DNA from: Massilia frigida
Lineage (GTDB): Bacteria > Pseudomonadota > Gammaproteobacteria > Burkholderiales > Burkholderiaceae_D
Length of the DNA: 64,000 nt
Direction: 5' to 3'
Assembly: GCF_011682175.1 (NCBI RefSeq)
Contig: NZ_WHJG01000034.1
Span: forward strand, 1-64,000
Shown here: positions 1-8,172 of the stretch, in pieces
Layout of the letters: each line of letters opens with the position of its first letter
Numbering within the stretch: the stretch's first letter is position 1
Notes under the pieces: generated by a model
What the model was told of the DNA's origin: nothing
The model's database searches: none
What the model saw: the letters and a program-made list of their open reading frames with translations, nothing else
Program-made: the position numbers and the translations under genes

Positions 1-110
1 ACTTCTGCACCATCCGCTCCTGCCTCGACACCCTACGCAAACAAGGGCACAGCATGCTGGAAGTGCTGCGCCGTGCATTTGCTGGCGATCCGATCAGGCC
101 AACTGCGTAG
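1..110 (+). pseudogene. IS66-like transposase, C-terminal fragment (cut by window edge)
   Basis: Reading from base 3, the frame encodes about 35 residues before TAG at 108-110 and includes the stretch SCLDTLRKQGHSMLEVL. This resembles the extreme C-terminus of IS66-type transposases, which commonly carry a conserved TLRKQG motif close to their end. The 5' part lies outside the window, so it cannot be told whether the element is intact. No terminal inverted repeat was recognised before the next gene. The assignment rests on one short motif and is only moderately secure. It hints that the neighbouring gene sits at the edge of a mobile region. Confidence 0.5.
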
Positions 111-121
111 CGGCTGAATAG

Positions 122-1045
122 TTACGATTCCGCAAACACTAGCGGCGCGAACGGCGACTCCAGAGGCTTTGCATTCCGCTCTTGTATGTCGGAATAAGTT
201 TGTGCATTCGTGGCGAAATTGACTTGCGTAGCAATTTTCCCGCCTCCGTATTTTTGACTGGGTTTCAGCCGCTGCCGAAGCAAGTCGACAGAGCTGAGTT
301 TTTTGCTGGATTCGGTATAGTTTTTTTTGGTATGGCCGGACAGGTTTTCAGCCTGCACCTTGACTGGAGGAACCCGGAAATCGATAGCGGCACTTGCCCT
401 GAATGCTTGAACCAATTGATTGAGCGTGGGGAAATTCAAAATCTGCTGATAGAGGAATCCTTCGATGATCTGGTTGGCGATATCGATATCGGCCGGATGC
501 GGAACAGGCTTGCCGGGTTCGACGGTTTCAATGAGGAAGGGTGGATCAACGAGTTCAATTTCATTGTCGGCATCGGTCTCCAGATAGAATGGCAGGTTTT
601 TGTAGGGCAACCTTGCAGTTGACTCGCCAATTCTCAAATGTGAAACGCCATGCAAGGTTTCATCGGTAAACGCGCCAAATTCATGCTCAAATCCTACCGT
701 GACCAGCTTTCCGGCATATTCCCGGGGCGATTTCAAGGCATCTTCTTGCAGTCGCTGCTGTTCAGTCAACAAGCCAGGCAGGGTAGTCGCGTTTATTTTT
801 CTTTGTATGACGGCGGTATCGGTTTGCCGCGCCGCTTTGCTGCTGGCCGTCAGCGCCGCAATCCTTCTCAGTTGGGTTAACTTCGGGCTGTTATCGGCCG
901 TCTCCATCAGTCTTTTTTGGATAGCAGCGTCGGGACGCTGATTACTGAATGCAGAAAGCGACGGGCGCTCAGCAGTTTCCTGGCCCCCTGTCGCCGAGCC
1001 CGCCTGACTGGTATGGCTGCCACTTTTATCAGCGTGCGTCTTCAT
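122..1045 (-). CDS. Candidate eCIS cargo protein: repeat leader plus amidoligase-like domain
   Basis: A 307-residue protein starting at ATG 1045 behind a good ribosome site (AAGGGAACC). Residues about 33-85 (SNQRPDAAIQKRL, then ETADNSPKLTQLRRI, then TAVIQRK) match the degenerate repeat leader seen ahead of DUF4157 in proteins linked to extracellular contractile injection systems. The HExxH-containing DUF4157 core itself is missing. Instead, around residues 117-172 it shows VGFEHEFG and, further on, DADNEIELVDPP. This resembles the G-x-E-x-E and E-[IL]-V-x-P-P motifs of the amidoligase (glutamine-synthetase-fold) family. The C-terminal 100 residues are polar and unrecognised. It lies next to an IS fragment, with no injection-system structural genes in the window. 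The function is inferred from motifs only; a truncated amidoligase is equally possible. Confidence 0.6.
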   Translation of the reverse strand: MKTHADKSGSHTSQAGSATGGQETAERPSLSAFSNQRPDAAIQKRLMETADNSPKLTQLRRIAALTASSKAARQTDTAVIQRKINATTLPGLLTEQQRLQEDALKSPREYAGKLVTVGFEHEFGAFTDETLHGVSHLRIGESTARLPYKNLPFYLETDADNEIELVDPPFLIETVEPGKPVPHPADIDIANQIIEGFLYQQILNFPTLNQLVQAFRASAAIDFRVPPVKVQAENLSGHTKKNYTESSKKLSSVDLLRQRLKPSQKYGGGKIATQVNFATNAQTYSDIQERNAKPLESPFAPLVFAES

Positions 1046-1209
1046 GGTTCCCTTTTAGTTTTTATTGCTAAAACGAAATTTCATGCTGTCGTATTGACGG
1101 TACAGGAGGCTGGACGAGCGTACGACGCGGTGCAGCCTGGTGCGAAGTGACCCATCCCGATGTTACTGCAGTTATCCCCCCGTGTCTCAGCGGCCGGCGC
1201 TGCGGCCGC

Positions 1210-1578
1210 CTACCGCTTGAGCCACGCGCGGCAGGCGGCGGGCACGTCCATGGTGCGCTTCATTTCCATGCACACGCCCCATGAACACTGGGCAAAGCTG
1301 CCGTCGGCGTTGCGCTTGAGGGTGGCGTCAGTCAGGCCGATCATCTTGTCGCCGCTGATCGTCAACGGCATCGCGCTGTACTTGCCCATCGACTCCCAGC
1401 ATACCGTGCCGGTGCCGTCGGGACGCACCAGCAAGGTGTGCGTCTGTGCGCTTGCCTTGCCCACCCATAAACCGGCCAGGTCCGGCGTTGGCGTGGGCGC
1501 ATGGCGGGGCGTGGTCGGGCTGGTGGCGCAACCACCGAGGATCAGGGACAGCAAGGCAAGGGCGGGGAATTTTTTCAT
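1210..1578 (-). CDS. Small lipoprotein, function unknown
   Basis: A 122-residue protein with a short lysine-containing signal peptide and a clear lipobox (LILGGC, Cys about residue 17), so it should be acylated and held in the outer or inner membrane. A Pro/Thr-rich linker follows. The mature part (GLWVGKASAQTH, then TGTVCWE) looks like a small beta-rich domain; it has four further cysteines that could form disulphides. The start is the only plausible ATG. It begins 9 bases after the stop of the preceding reverse-strand gene, so the two are probably co-transcribed. No family was recognised. Confidence 0.75.
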   Translation of the reverse strand: MKKFPALALLSLILGGCATSPTTPRHAPTPTPDLAGLWVGKASAQTHTLLVRPDGTGTVCWESMGKYSAMPLTISGDKMIGLTDATLKRNADGSFAQCSWGVCMEMKRTMDVPAACRAWLKR

Positions 1579-1587
1579 GGCGGTATG

Positions 1588-2055
1588 CTACTGGACGGCG
1601 GCTGCGCCTGCTAGCAAGTAATCGAACAGCACGTCGTCGAGCCGCCCCAATTCCGCCGTGACCGCAGCCAGTTCGGCGCTCACCTTGCAGGCCTCGATGT
1701 GCTTTGGTGTACCTTCCAGGGCGTACAGCCTGGTGCGCAGTGCTTCCCTTGCCGGCTCCAATCGCTTGCGTTGCAGCTCGACCGCCCTGTAGTCCTCGTT
1801 TTGCGCCAGGCCGCGTTGAAATTCCAGCGTGCGCGTCTCGTCCCATCCCATTTTTCTCGCCAGCTCATCAAAAATGGCCTTCACTTTCGCCAATTTTTCG
1901 GCCTGTGCCGGCGCCGCCGCGCCCATGTCGCCGATGGCGCGCGCAGTGTTTTTAATGGCCTGGGCTTGATTTTGGCATTGCGCGCCGGCTGATGGCGCGA
2001 GCGCCGCCAATGCCAGGCACAGCGGGGCAAGCGCTGATTTTCTGACGCGAAACAT
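1588..2055 (-). CDS. Exported alpha-helical protein, function unknown
   Basis: 155 residues from ATG 2055, preceded by CGAGGATGCC, which can serve as ribosome site. The N-terminus (FRVRKSALAPLCLALAAL, then APSAGAQ) is a typical Sec signal peptide with cleavage near residue 25. The mature protein is almost all predicted helix, with many charged residues (KLAKVKAIFDELARKMG, then RKRLEPAREALRTRLY) and two cysteines. A longer in-frame reading upstream runs through the cytochrome gene in another frame and is not used. It sits between cytochrome b561 and the lipoprotein, 56 and 9 bases apart, so probably the same transcript. Confidence 0.75.
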   Translation of the reverse strand: MFRVRKSALAPLCLALAALAPSAGAQCQNQAQAIKNTARAIGDMGAAAPAQAEKLAKVKAIFDELARKMGWDETRTLEFQRGLAQNEDYRAVELQRKRLEPAREALRTRLYALEGTPKHIEACKVSAELAAVTAELGRLDDVLFDYLLAGAAAVQ

Positions 2056-2111
2056 GGCATCCTCGGGGTTGATTGTGCTTCTGGGGATACGGACGTGAGG
2101 CGCCCGCCACA

Positions 2112-2654
2112 TTAATCCTGGTCGCCGTCCGCAGGCGGCTTCTTCTGGCCGGTGATCATGGCAATGACCAGGTTTTCGCGATGCTGCCAGCTGGTAAACA
2201 CCACGCCGGACACATGCAGCACCACCAGCCCCACCAGCGTCCAGGCGACGCCCACGTGCAGCCGCACCGGCCAGGCGTAGCCCCATAGCAGGTCGGTGGT
2301 GGCGGCCCAGCCGCTCAGTGCCAGCAGGCTCACGCAGGCCAGCAAGGCGAGCACCATCCAGCCGCCCAGCGGATTGTGGCCCAGGTGGCGCGCGGAGCGG
2401 CCCGTGGCCACGGCGCGCAGGTACTGCACGGTCGGCTCCGGGGCGCGCACGAACTGCGCGAAGCGCGCGTAGCGGTTGCCCGCAAAGCCCCACAGCAGGC
2501 GCGCCAGCACGATCGCCACGGCCGCATAGCCGATGTACTCGTGCGCGGCGCCGGTCCGGTCGCTGCTCCACCATGCCGCAACGATGCTCGCCACCAGCGA
2601 CCAGTGCAGCAGGCGCACCGGCGCATCCCAGACTTTCAGCTTATTTCTCTTCAA
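2112..2654 (-). CDS. Cytochrome b561-family membrane protein
   Basis: 180 residues with four hydrophobic helices. The histidines typical of the b-type di-haem cytochrome b561 / cytochrome b(N-term) fold are visible: RLLHWSL near residue 17, AHEYIGY near 38, and LHVGVAW and VLHVSGVV in the third and fourth helices. It should shuttle electrons across the inner membrane. The ATG overlaps the end of the upstream PepSY gene by 14 bases, indicating translational coupling. The usual partner of such small cytochromes is a periplasmic haem or PepSY protein, which fits the neighbour. The pairing with iron-uptake genes suggests ferric-siderophore or iron reduction, which is inference. Confidence 0.85.
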   Translation of the reverse strand: MKRNKLKVWDAPVRLLHWSLVASIVAAWWSSDRTGAAHEYIGYAAVAIVLARLLWGFAGNRYARFAQFVRAPEPTVQYLRAVATGRSARHLGHNPLGGWMVLALLACVSLLALSGWAATTDLLWGYAWPVRLHVGVAWTLVGLVVLHVSGVVFTSWQHRENLVIAMITGQKKPPADGDQD

Positions 2655-2913
2655 CGCGGGCGAAGGTCACCGGGTCGAAGAACGCTTCGATGCGCTTGCC
2701 CTGCGGGTCCTTGGCATACACTTCGTAGCAGCTCGCGGTCGCTTCCATGCGGCGCACCACCCAGCCTTCCTTGGTCAGCTTTTCGTGCAGTTCGGTGTGC
2801 GGCTTCCATTCCGCTTTCGGCCGCGTGGTGCATTTCACGTCGCCATGGGCCCAGGCACCGTTGACGGCGAAGGCGAGGACGAGCGGGGCCAGTTTGACGA
2901 TGGTCGAGGTCAT
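2641..2913 (-). CDS. Periplasmic PepSY-domain protein
   Basis: A 90-residue protein with a cleavable signal peptide (VLAFAVNGAWA about residues 12-22). The remainder has a PepSY-like pattern: WKPHTELHEKLTKEGWVVRR, then CYEVYAKDPQGKRIEAFFDP. In such small PepSY proteins this gives a beta-alpha-beta fold ending in the D-P-x-T motif. The ribosome site AAGGAAATACA precedes ATG 2913. It follows piuC by 24 bases and overlaps the cytochrome b561 gene. PepSY proteins of this size often accompany b-type cytochromes or modulate iron and redox systems. The precise role is unknown. Confidence 0.8.
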   Translation of the reverse strand: MTSTIVKLAPLVLAFAVNGAWAHGDVKCTTRPKAEWKPHTELHEKLTKEGWVVRRMEATASCYEVYAKDPQGKRIEAFFDPVTFARVEEK

Positions 2914-2937
2914 TGTATTTCCTTATCAATATGAAAA

Positions 2938-3621
2938 TCAGGTCGCTGCCCAGCGGCGCAGCAGGTTATGGTAAATCCCGGTCAGCTTGAGCAGCTTGCG
3001 GTCGTCGGCCGCCAGGCCTTGTGTCAGGTTCTGGATGGTCTGGTCCAGGTCGAACAGCAAGGTGCGCTCGGCGTCGTCGCCGACCAGGCTTTCGATCCAA
3101 AAAAACGAGGCGACCCGCGCGCCGCGCGTGACCGGCGTGACCCGGTGCAGGCTCGAGGCCGGATACAGCACCATGTCGCCCGCACCCAGCTTGACGGTCT
3201 GCACGCCGAATTCGGTGTCGATTTCCAGCTCGCCGCCGTCGTACTCGTCCGGCTCGGACAGGAACAGGGTGGCGGCCAAGTCGCTGCGCAGGCTCAGGTG
3301 CGTGTTGGGAATCTGCATCACTGCGCTATCAACGTGCGTGCCGTAGGTTGCGCCGACAGCGTAGCGATTAAATTTTGGCGGATAAATCTTGCGCGGCAGG
3401 GCGGCGGCGATGAACAGCGGCGTGTTGCCGAGCGTGCGCAGGATGTGATTGCCCAAGCTGACGGCCACGTCCGCACCGTCGTCGATCTGGGCATTGTTCT
3501 TGGCCGAGCGCGCCAGGGTGCCGGCGGTGGCCGCGCCATCGCGCCACTCGGCCTGGTCCAGGTAGACGCGAAATTGCCGCACTTCATCCTTGCTCAAGAC
3601 CGCGTCGAGGATGGTCAGCAT
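2938..3621 (-). CDS. piuC: Fe(II)/2-oxoglutarate-dependent PKHD-type hydroxylase, PiuC/YbiX family
   Basis: 227 residues, the usual length of PiuC. The iron ligands are visible as H96-x-D98 (YGTHVDSA) and H159 (SLHRVTP); R169 (TRGAR) is the expected 2-oxoglutarate-binding arginine. The C-terminal QNLTQGL...[12 protein letters not shown] segment is typical of this family. PiuC proteins are iron-regulated and commonly coded beside TonB siderophore receptors, and this one sits two genes behind such a receptor. Start ATG 3621 overlaps the stop of the FMN enzyme by 7 bases, so the two are coupled. The substrate is unknown for the family. Confidence 0.92.
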   Translation of the reverse strand: MLTILDAVLSKDEVRQFRVYLDQAEWRDGAATAGTLARSAKNNAQIDDGADVAVSLGNHILRTLGNTPLFIAAALPRKIYPPKFNRYAVGATYGTHVDSAVMQIPNTHLSLRSDLAATLFLSEPDEYDGGELEIDTEFGVQTVKLGAGDMVLYPASSLHRVTPVTRGARVASFFWIESLVGDDAERTLLFDLDQTIQNLTQGLAADDRKLLKLTGIYHNLLRRWAAT

Positions 3622-4751
3622 GGCGAGCCCGGCCGCCGCAGCACGGCGCCGCTGCCGATTTCGTCCACGGTGGCGCAGCCGGCCAGCGCCATGCACACTT
3701 CGAGTTCCTCGCGCAGCAGCTTGACCATGTGCGCCACGCCGAGCGCGCCGGCCACGCTGAGCGCGTACATTTGCAGGCGCCCGACCAGCACCGCGTCGGC
3801 CCCCAGCGCGAGCGCCTTGAAGATATCGGTGCCGGAGCGGATGCCGCCGTCGAGCAGCAGCGGGAAACCGGGACCGGTGGCGGCGCGGATGGCCGGCAGC
3901 ACGTCCAGGCTGGCCGGCGCGCCGTCCAGGGTGCGCCCGCCGTGGTTCGACACCACCACCCCGGCCACGCCGATGGCGCGCAGGGCCACGGCGTCGTCGG
4001 GATGCAGCACGCCCTTGACCAGCACCGGCAAGGTGGTCTGGGCGAGCAGCCAGCGCAGGTCGTCCCAGCTCGGGGCGCTGCCCATGATGCCCTGGAAGAT
4101 GCGGCTGTGCTGGGGCGCGGCCGGCGCCGTCTCGGCCGGGGCGTAGCCGCGCAGGTTGGCCGCCACGCAGTCGGCCGGCATGCGAAAGCCGGCGCGCAGG
4201 GCGCGCTTGCTGGGCACCTGGATCGGGGCGTCGAGCGTGACCACGATGGCGCTGTAGCCGGCCTTGACGGCGCGCGCCAGCAAGTCGTGCGTGTCCTCGC
4301 GGCGCAGCTGGAAATACAGCTGGAACCAGCGCTGCGGCCCGGCGCCGCGCGCCACGTCTTCCAGGCTGCAGGACGCGAGCGTGCTGCTGACCAGGCAACT
4401 GTCGACCGCATGCGCCGCACGCGCGCTTTGCAGCTCGCCGGCGGCGTGCGCCAGGTTCTGGAAGGCGACCGGCGCCAGGAATACCGGATGGGCGAATTGC
4501 TGGCCCGCCAGGGTCACCCGGGTATGCCCGGCGCTGACATCGCGCAGCAGGCGCGGATAGATATCCCAGCGCGCGAACGCGGCCAGGTTGGCGGCCACCG
4601 TCAGGTCGTGGCCGCTGCCGCCGGCCACATAGTCGTAGCTGGGCGGCGCCATGAAGCGCTGGGCCAGGGTTTCATAATCGGCGGCGCAGCCGATTTCCGC
4701 AGGGATCTTGCCAAGAGGCGGCTGGGCGCCAGGGAGAGGTGTGGTCATCAT
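3615..4751 (-). CDS. FMN-dependent alpha-hydroxy-acid oxidising enzyme (LldD/lactate oxidase family)
   Basis: 378 residues forming the FMN-dependent alpha-hydroxyacid dehydrogenase barrel. Family landmarks are [14 protein letters not shown] (FMN site), QLYFQ near 144-148, TLDAP near 172-176, K246 (VLVKGV), the catalytic H270 in [11 protein letters not shown], and the [19 protein letters not shown] phosphate-binding loop. It would oxidise an L-2-hydroxy acid such as lactate to the keto acid, passing electrons to quinone or oxygen; the substrate is not evident. The ATG-ATG start lies only about ten bases behind a terminator-like hairpin and has no ribosome site, which is odd. It overlaps piuC downstream. 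Confidence 0.9.
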   Translation of the reverse strand: MMTTPLPGAQPPLGKIPAEIGCAADYETLAQRFMAPPSYDYVAGGSGHDLTVAANLAAFARWDIYPRLLRDVSAGHTRVTLAGQQFAHPVFLAPVAFQNLAHAAGELQSARAAHAVDSCLVSSTLASCSLEDVARGAGPQRWFQLYFQLRREDTHDLLARAVKAGYSAIVVTLDAPIQVPSKRALRAGFRMPADCVAANLRGYAPAETAPAAPQHSRIFQGIMGSAPSWDDLRWLLAQTTLPVLVKGVLHPDDAVALRAIGVAGVVVSNHGGRTLDGAPASLDVLPAIRAATGPGFPLLLDGGIRSGTDIFKALALGADAVLVGRLQMYALSVAGALGVAHMVKLLREELEVCMALAGCATVDEIGSGAVLRRPGSPC

Positions 4752-4761
4752 AAAATGAAAA

Positions 4762-4782
4762 ATGCCGGGGGTTACCCGGCAT
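4762..4782 (-). terminator. Intrinsic terminator after the TonB receptor, abutting the next start codon
   Basis: A perfect 8-bp inverted repeat (ATGCCGGG / CCCGGCAT, 5-base loop). On the reverse strand it is followed by TTTTTCATTTT, so it has the form of a Rho-independent terminator. It lies about 60 bases past the receptor stop and ends about ten bases before the start of the alpha-hydroxy-acid enzyme. Confidence 0.75.
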
Positions 4783-4840
4783 TGTAGCGAACTTGCTGAC
4801 TGCTTAAGAGACTAGACGCGAGACTTGACGCGGCCCGCGC

Positions 4841-7180
4841 TTACAGTTCGTAGTTCAGGGCCAGGCGGACCGCGCGCGCATCACCCTTGTACAGGAAGGC
4901 GCCCGAGCGGTACACGGCCGTGAAGTAATCCTTGTTGCCGACGTTGAGCACGTTCAGGCGCAGGTCCAGCTTCTTCGAGAAGCGGTAGGACGCGAACGCG
5001 TCATACACGGTGAACGACGGGACCGGCTGCGCGCACTGGTTGTCGGCGGTGTAGCCGGCGGCGGTGTCGGGCTGGCCGCCGCAACGGTCGCTTTCGTACC
5101 GTGCCACGGCGCCGAACGAGAAGGCATCGGTCAGCTGGTACTTGGCCTGGGCCGAGAACGATTTCCTGGCAAAGTTGGCCAGTTCGCGGCCGATGCCGGC
5201 CGGCGCCGACGAACCGGTGACTTTCGAGCTCATCACGGCAGCGCCGATCTGGGCCGACAAGTCGTCGGTGATGTTGCCGGTCAGGCCGAATTCCACGCCT
5301 TGTACCTTGTTCTTGCCCGTGTTGAAGGTGCCGACGGTGTCGTAGTTGGCACCTTCCATCACATCCTTCTTCTTGGTCTGGAACACGGCGGCGGTGGCCA
5401 GCAGCTTGTCGCCCAGCAGGTTCCACTTGGTACCGAGTTCCAGGTTGATCGAGGTTTCCGGCTTGGCGCCGGCAATCTTGTTCTGGTACAGCACCGCGCC
5501 GCCGTAGCCGCTGTTAGTGCCCGAATCGGCTTCGCCGCCGTTGATGTCCTGCGAGCTGGCCGCGCTGCCGTAGACGATCAGTTTCGGCATGACCTTGAAG
5601 CTGACGCCGGCGTGGCCGTTGACCAGGGTGTCGGTGTAGCTGTAGTCGCCCGTGATCAGGTTGGTGGCCGGGGTGCGGCGTACCAGCGACAGGTCGAAGC
5701 GGTCGGCGCGGATGCCGGCAAAGGCGGTCAGGCGCTCGGTCAGGTCGACCGTGTCCATCGCCGTCAGCGAGAAGGACTTGACTTGCCAGTCCTGGTTCCA
5801 GCTGTTGCGGCGGCTGCTGCGGCCGGCGAAGTTGGTCAGGTCGGCGACCGCGACGCCATTGACGTCGTTGAAGCAGCGGGCGTTGTTCGGGCCGACTTTA
5901 TCCGTGCTGCGGCAATTGAAGGCGCCGCTGTTGGCGACCGTGAAGTTGCCCGATACGACCTGGTGGTCGGTGTATTCGACGCCGAAGATGAATTCGTGCT
6001 TCATGCCCATGAGTTGCTTGTCCCAGCGCAGATTACTCTGGTGGGCAAAATAATCCACGTCCTGCCAGCCGGTGTGGCCGCCGTCGAGCGCGGCGCTGAC
6101 GAAGGACTTCTGGGTGGCGGCGCTATCGCCGACGTAGCGGGTGCCGCTCGATGCGCCGGTGGTGACGTAGGCATTGCCGGACTGGCCGTAACGGGTCAGG
6201 CTGGTCAGGCTCAGGTCGGGGGCGAGTCTCCAGTTGATGCGCGCGGTCACGGTGTCGACGTCCGAGCTGAGGAAGTCGTTCGACTGGGCGTACACGGGCA
6301 CGTTGGTGGCCGGCACGCGGTTCGGCACGGCGCCGACCAGGAAGTGGCCCAGGTCGGGCAGCTTGTCGTCGGTGCGCAGGCCGTAGTAGTCGAGCGTGAC
6401 GGACAGGTCCTTGCTCACTTCCAGCAGGCCGGACACGGCCACGCCCTTGCGGGTGCGGCTCGACGGTGCGCGGTCAGGCACGTCTTCATCGCCGTACAGC
6501 ACGTTGGCGCGCAGGGCGAAGTTGTCGCCGAAGCCTTTGTTGAAGTCGGCGGTGACGCGTTTGTGGCTGTCGGTGCCCACGCCCACGGTGACGCGCTGGA
6601 AGTCCTTGTCCAGGGTCGCTTGCTTGGTGATCGCGTTGACGGCGCCGCCGGCGGTGCCGCGGCCGGCGAAGCTCGAATTCGGGCCTTTCGAGATTTCCAG
6701 CTGCTCGATGGCGAAGCTTTCGCGGGTGGTCATGCCCGGATCGCGCAAGCCGTCGACGAACACGTCGCTGCGCGCTTCCTGGCCGCGGATGATGTAGCGG
6801 TCGCCGAAGGCATTGCCGTTTTCGCCGGTGCCGAGGGTGATGCCTGGCTGGGCGCTGAGAATTTGTTTCAGTTCGGTCATGCCGGAATCGTCGATCGCGG
6901 CCTTGGTGATCACCATGATGGTCTGCGGCGTTTCGGCCAGCGGACGGGTGTGGCGCGCATCGCCCGAGGTCTTGGCCTTGTACGGCGCGCCGACTTCGGC
7001 GTTCGGATTCGGGTCGAGGTACTTGCCGTAGACGATCACGTCGGGCAGGACTTTGCTCTCCTTTTCCGATGCTGCGGCTGCGGGCGCGGTGGCCTGGGCG
7101 CTGGCGGCGAACGGCATCATCAACAAGGCACTGGAAATGCCCATGGCAATACTGGTTTTCTTCATCGTATTGAACGTCAT
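4841..7180 (-). CDS. TonB-dependent siderophore receptor
   Basis: 779 residues from ATG 7180, chosen because GCAAGAGCGAC lies just upstream, while an ATG further upstream would add a basic non-signal tail. A signal peptide (SALLMMPFAASAQA) is followed by a TonB-box-like region (PDVIVYGK), a plug domain (about 60-190, with RYIIRGQEARSDVFVDGLRD and ISKGPNSSFAGRGTAGGAVN) and a 22-strand barrel. It imports ferric siderophores through the outer membrane using TonB/ExbBD. The last residues are ALNYEL, so the usual terminal Phe is replaced by Leu. A Fur-like box and TATAAT promoter lie upstream, fitting iron control. The siderophore cannot be told from sequence. Confidence 0.93.
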   Translation of the reverse strand: MTFNTMKKTSIAMGISSALLMMPFAASAQATAPAAAASEKESKVLPDVIVYGKYLDPNPNAEVGAPYKAKTSGDARHTRPLAETPQTIMVITKAAIDDSGMTELKQILSAQPGITLGTGENGNAFGDRYIIRGQEARSDVFVDGLRDPGMTTRESFAIEQLEISKGPNSSFAGRGTAGGAVNAITKQATLDKDFQRVTVGVGTDSHKRVTADFNKGFGDNFALRANVLYGDEDVPDRAPSSRTRKGVAVSGLLEVSKDLSVTLDYYGLRTDDKLPDLGHFLVGAVPNRVPATNVPVYAQSNDFLSSDVDTVTARINWRLAPDLSLTSLTRYGQSGNAYVTTGASSGTRYVGDSAATQKSFVSAALDGGHTGWQDVDYFAHQSNLRWDKQLMGMKHEFIFGVEYTDHQVVSGNFTVANSGAFNCRSTDKVGPNNARCFNDVNGVAVADLTNFAGRSSRRNSWNQDWQVKSFSLTAMDTVDLTERLTAFAGIRADRFDLSLVRRTPATNLITGDYSYTDTLVNGHAGVSFKVMPKLIVYGSAASSQDINGGEADSGTNSGYGGAVLYQNKIAGAKPETSINLELGTKWNLLGDKLLATAAVFQTKKKDVMEGANYDTVGTFNTGKNKVQGVEFGLTGNITDDLSAQIGAAVMSSKVTGSSAPAGIGRELANFARKSFSAQAKYQLTDAFSFGAVARYESDRCGGQPDTAAGYTADNQCAQPVPSFTVYDAFASYRFSKKLDLRLNVLNVGNKDYFTAVYRSGAFLYKGDARAVRLALNYEL

Positions 7181-7239
7181 GTCGCTCTTGCTACGAAGAC
7201 TCTTTGGCTGTTGCGATTGTTGTTGCTTCAAGATTAACT

Positions 7240-7255
7240 CCCCATATAGATGGGG
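7240..7255. repeat. Perfect 6-bp inverted repeat near the receptor transcription start
   Basis: CCCCAT and ATGGGG flank ATAG. It lies within a few bases of the start site predicted from the -10 box at 7259-7264. It may be an operator for a second regulator or a 5'-end hairpin protecting the message. Confidence 0.4.
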
Positions 7256-7258
7256 CAG

Positions 7259-7287
7259 ATTATAGCGACATCTCCCATATGCGTAAA
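7259..7287 (-). promoter_or_regulatory. Predicted sigma-70 promoter of the siderophore receptor
   Basis: Reading the reverse strand, TTTACG (7287-7282) is separated by 17 bases from a perfect TATAAT (7264-7259). The Fur-like box ends next to the -35 element. Confidence 0.65.
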
Positions 7288-7288
7288 C

Positions 7289-7307
7289 GTTAATCAATCT
7301 CATTTGC
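7289..7307 (-). promoter_or_regulatory. Candidate Fur box
   Basis: On the reverse strand the 19 bases GCAAATGAGATTGATTAAC match the classical Fur consensus (GATAATGATAATCATTATC) at 13 of 19 positions by eye. The site adjoins the -35 element of the receptor promoter, where bound Fur-Fe(II) would block RNA polymerase. Confidence 0.6.
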
Positions 7308-7444
7308 ATTTACGGCATTGCTATTGCTGAGGCGCAAGGTATGCGGGAGGCATGGTGTCGCGGCTGGCCGCGCGCCGCTGCTGGCAATCGGGGGATCAAA
7401 CGGGGAGGGCGCATCGACGATGCGCCGGAGGGTGCGCCTGGCTG

Positions 7445-7906
7445 TTATTTCTTGTAATAGCCTGCGGAAATAATGATGTCGTCGACTTTTTCAACATAGG
7501 CCGACTTGGCCTGTATCTGCTTGGTGACGGGATTGACCCATTTATAGTCGACCCAGCCGGTGCCCGGACTGGCTGCCTTGGAGACAATTTCCTTCATGAA
7601 GTACTTATCGTCCGCATCCTTCAATTCGATGATGTTCTTGCCGACCATCTTGGGATTGGCGCCGTGCGCCAGCACGGTGGCCTTGGCATCCCAGACGCTC
7701 AGGTACAGTTCCCCGTTCACGAATTGGCCCTTGCTGTTGCCCACTTCGGCCATCAGCTTGTCCTTCCCGTTCGCCTTCACGAAAGCGACACCGCGTTTCA
7801 CCAGTGCCGAGGCTTCCTCCGCCGTTGCCGGTTCGGCCGCCAGGGCATGTGTTGCGAACGCCAATGTAGCGGCGATGGCAAGGGCGCCCTTGGTAAACAT
7901 TGTCAT
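7445..7906 (-). CDS. Exported single-Cache-domain protein
   Basis: 153 residues from ATG 7906, chosen because AAGGAGTAAGGTG lies directly upstream; a longer reading would add a non-signal tail. A signal peptide (AIAATLAFATHALAA) precedes a compact Cache-type sensor fold: ALVKRGVAFVKANG helix, GQFVNGELYLSVWDAKATVLAHGANPKMVGKN, then DDKYFMKEIV and GTGWVDYKWVNPVTKQIQAK. Free-standing Cache proteins bind small ligands in the periplasm and may present them to receptors or transporters. No transmembrane or signalling domain is present. It is transcribed alone, towards the iron cluster. Confidence 0.85.
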   Translation of the reverse strand: MTMFTKGALAIAATLAFATHALAAEPATAEEASALVKRGVAFVKANGKDKLMAEVGNSKGQFVNGELYLSVWDAKATVLAHGANPKMVGKNIIELKDADDKYFMKEIVSKAASPGTGWVDYKWVNPVTKQIQAKSAYVEKVDDIIISAGYYKK

Positions 7907-8172
7907 CACCTTACTCCTTGAAGTGATGGGGAATATGCGTCTGGCATGCTTGCCGATGGTGTACCGGGCAATGGCAAAAGTCAACCGGAACAGGCTGCCT
8001 CGCCTGCGCGGCGCGCCAGGCCGCTACGCCGCACGGCCGGTGGCCAGCCGCTGCGTGGCCAGCGCGCGAAATCATGCCGGCCGTGCTGCAGGCGGACGCT
8101 ACGTCGTAGGCGTGCGCACCAGCGCCGCATCGTGGCCGCTCACTTTGTCGGACAAAAAAACACGCTCTGCGC
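7907..8172. other. Stretch without an intact gene; possible gene-start remnant
   Basis: No convincing gene between the Cache protein and the chaperone remnant. On the reverse strand an ATG at 8176 overlaps the stop of the chaperone remnant (ATGA) and opens 25 codons ending with TAG at 8099-8101 (MSAERVFLSDKVSGHDAAL...). The DKVSGHD stretch is reminiscent of the start of PAAR-type spike proteins, but it is too short to assign. Confidence 0.3.

Noticed and set aside
5300-7237. A 645-codon open frame on the forward strand opposite the siderophore receptor
   Set aside because: Low-complexity Val/Gly/Ala/His-rich translation with no domain; it mirrors the codon bias of the receptor gene on the other strand.
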